DNA of 64,000 nt, taken from assembly GCF_017948595.1 (NCBI RefSeq), contig NZ_JAGFBV010000002.1, positions 228,224-292,223 of the forward strand. The letters are read 5' to 3'. Positions within the stretch are counted from its first letter, which is position 1; the number at the start of each line of letters is the position of its first letter. This document shows, one piece after another, positions 63,021-64,000 of this stretch. Under the pieces are notes generated by a model. The model was given only the letters and a program-made list of their open reading frames with translations. It had not been told where the DNA came from and searched no databases. Made by a program: the position numbers and the translations under genes. Source of the stretch: Flavobacterium geliluteum (GTDB lineage Bacteria; Bacteroidota; Bacteroidia; Flavobacteriales; Flavobacteriaceae).

Positions 63021-63704
63021 ATGGGATCAACTGAAAGAACAAAACAATACCTTGACTACAAAGGAATTACTAAATATAAATTTTGCAACGACCTAGGCTT
63101 TTCTAATAAATTTCTAGACAACAGCAGTAACATGGGAACAGATAAAGCGTGTAAAATTTTACATCATTTTCCCGAGTTGAATTCAGAATGGTTGCTTACA
63201 GGAAATGGCCCAATGTTAAAAGAGAACACCACAGATATTGTAGTAATGAATACCAACAGAAAGACTATCGACTCTATACATTTAAATCAAGAAATTCCGC
63301 TTTATGATCTTGAAGCTGTTGCGGGTTTGAAAGAGTTATTTAAGAGCGGAAAACCGCAAAGAGTACTAGATACTATAAAGATTCCGAACCTTCCAAAATG
63401 TGACGGGGCTATTTCTGTAACAGGAGACAGTATGTATCCCTTACTGAAATCCGGAGACATTATTTTATATAAAGAAACTGAATTTGAAAATATCTTTTTT
63501 GGAGAAATGTATCTCTTAAGTGTAAAACTAAATGATTGGGAAGAATATATTACGGTCAAATATGTTCAGAAATCAGACCAGGGACAGGAATTTGTGAGAC
63601 TCGTAAGCCAGAATTCGCATCATCAACCTAAAGACATTCACATTTCACAGATTTCTGCACTAGCACTTATAAAAGCGAGTATTCGTATCAACACTATGAT
63701 GTAA
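63021..63704 (+). CDS. S24 family phage repressor
   Basis: 227 aa. N-terminal helix-turn-helix (residues about 5-60, TKQYLDYKGITKYKFCNDLG ... NKFLDNS), then a LexA-like peptidase S24 domain with Ser137 (TGDSMYPLLKSGD) and Lys180 (EYITVKYVQ) as the Ser-Lys dyad. Self-cleavage upon RecA activation is therefore expected, linking the operon to DNA damage. It controls the divergent minus-strand operon through the operators upstream. Whether it also governs the island promoters is unknown, as their palindrome differs. Confidence 0.93.
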   Translation: MGSTERTKQYLDYKGITKYKFCNDLGFSNKFLDNSSNMGTDKACKILHHFPELNSEWLLTGNGPMLKENTTDIVVMNTNRKTIDSIHLNQEIPLYDLEAVAGLKELFKSGKPQRVLDTIKIPNLPKCDGAISVTGDSMYPLLKSGDIILYKETEFENIFFGEMYLLSVKLNDWEEYITVKYVQKSDQGQEFVRLVSQNSHHQPKDIHISQISALALIKASIRINTMM

Positions 63705-63870
63705 ACCTTATTAATAAATAGGTTTTTATCAAGAAAGTACTCTATAAAGTTTTATTGAGGTAACCGATTTCTAACTCAAACTTCGTTTTTTGTACACAAA
63801 TAGTATAAACAGCAAAACATAATTGATTTTCCTCGAATTTGTTTTATTGAAATAGAAAAGCCCGATACAG

Positions 63871-64000
63871 TGGACTGCCCCCAAAAAGTTAGACACTATT
63901 TGGGGGCATTTTTATGGAAAAAAGAGGAAAATATGATTATGAGTTTAAGCTTGGCTGTATAAATAAAGTTTTAAAAAACAACATTTCAGTTTATTCAGTT
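63871..64000 (+). mobile_element. Left end of an IS3-family element
   Basis: TGGACTGCCCCCAAAAAGTT begins at 63871 and looks like an IS150-group inverted-repeat end. A hairpin (TGCCCCCAAA / TTTGGGGGCA) ends at 63908 just before the transposase ATG. The element continues beyond the window, so its right end and target duplication cannot be seen. Confidence 0.65.
63914..64000 (+). CDS. IS3-type transposase OrfA, N-terminus only
   Basis: ATG at 63914; 29 codons read MEKRGKYDYEFKLGCINKVL and continue to the window edge. The (K)YDYEFKL start is typical of helix-turn-helix OrfA proteins of the IS3/IS150 group. Partial at the 3' end. Confidence 0.65.
   Translation, partial: MEKRGKYDYEFKLGCINKVLKNNISVYSV

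Overview
The window looks like a chromosomal segment of a Flavobacterium-type member of the Bacteroidota. It is AT-rich and many starts lack a clear Shine-Dalgarno. Promoters resemble the Bacteroidota -7 consensus TAnnTTTG. A secreted glycosidase carries a type IX secretion (T9SS) C-terminal sorting domain, and the gene families present (NarL-type response regulators, DUF3164, DUF5977) fit. No rRNA, tRNA or CRISPR array was seen.

Layout. 1-4.3 kb: 3' truncated LamG/DUF8202-like surface protein, a NarL-type response regulator with Glu in place of the phosphoacceptor Asp, and a secreted alkaline-phosphatase-superfamily enzyme, all on the minus strand. 4.5-10.5 kb: a minus-strand cluster of seven genes: a glycine-rich protein with an acidic head, a DnaJ-type zinc-motif protein, a Met-rich protein, two unknowns, a leaderless subtilase, and an SGNH hydrolase with a peptidoglycan-binding-like head. 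10.8-13.3 kb, divergent: an unknown, a polytopic membrane protein and a NarL-type two-component system, probably its regulator. 14.0-19.4 kb: a seven-gene type III polyketide synthase operon (flavoprotein monooxygenase, methyltransferase, type III PKS, dehydratase, ketosynthase, ACP, PPTase) that plausibly makes a methylated, hydroxylated alkyl-phenol or quinone lipid on a dedicated starter chain. 19.6-23.8 kb: PAS histidine kinase, single-domain response regulator, CPA1 Na+/H+ antiporter.

24-60 kb is the unusual part. It holds three plus-strand transcription units: (i) a small membrane/coiled-coil protein plus a CHAP/NlpC-like peptidase; (ii) a lipoprotein with a C-terminal membrane helix (the architecture of a unimolecular spanin), a 722-aa protein, a 968-aa toxin-like protein ending in a nucleotidyltransferase-like domain, and immunity-like genes; (iii) two giant proteins (2456 and 1928 aa, the latter with a VWA domain), tail-fibre-like proteins, a DUF285 repeat protein, a DUF5977 protein, a DUF5977-Hint protein and an IPT/TIG protein. 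All three units begin with the same promoter module: an 8-2-8 palindrome of CTTTACA/TGTAAAG type, with three further elements at identical offsets (+21, +53, +77). This joins phage-type lysis genes, a polymorphic toxin and giant surface or fibre proteins into one likely regulon. My inference is a phage-derived toxin-release or particle system whose structural core, if any, lies outside the window: no sheath, tube, baseplate or capsid gene is visible.

Behind the main toxin, 33-36 kb holds three stored cassettes (toxin C-terminal remnant plus immunity-like gene). They are separated by four copies of a REP-like element that flanks the C-terminal stub of what looks like a REP-associated tyrosine transposase. 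A T9SS-secreted GH8 enzyme with a ricin-type lectin lies at 37-39 kb on the minus strand. 61.2-63.7 kb is a Mu-like early region without transposase genes: S24 repressor, paired operators, a divergent four-gene operon including DUF3164. The last gene of that operon is an inverted paralogue of the gene at 25.8 kb, so the pair brackets the island. An IS3-type element begins at the right edge.
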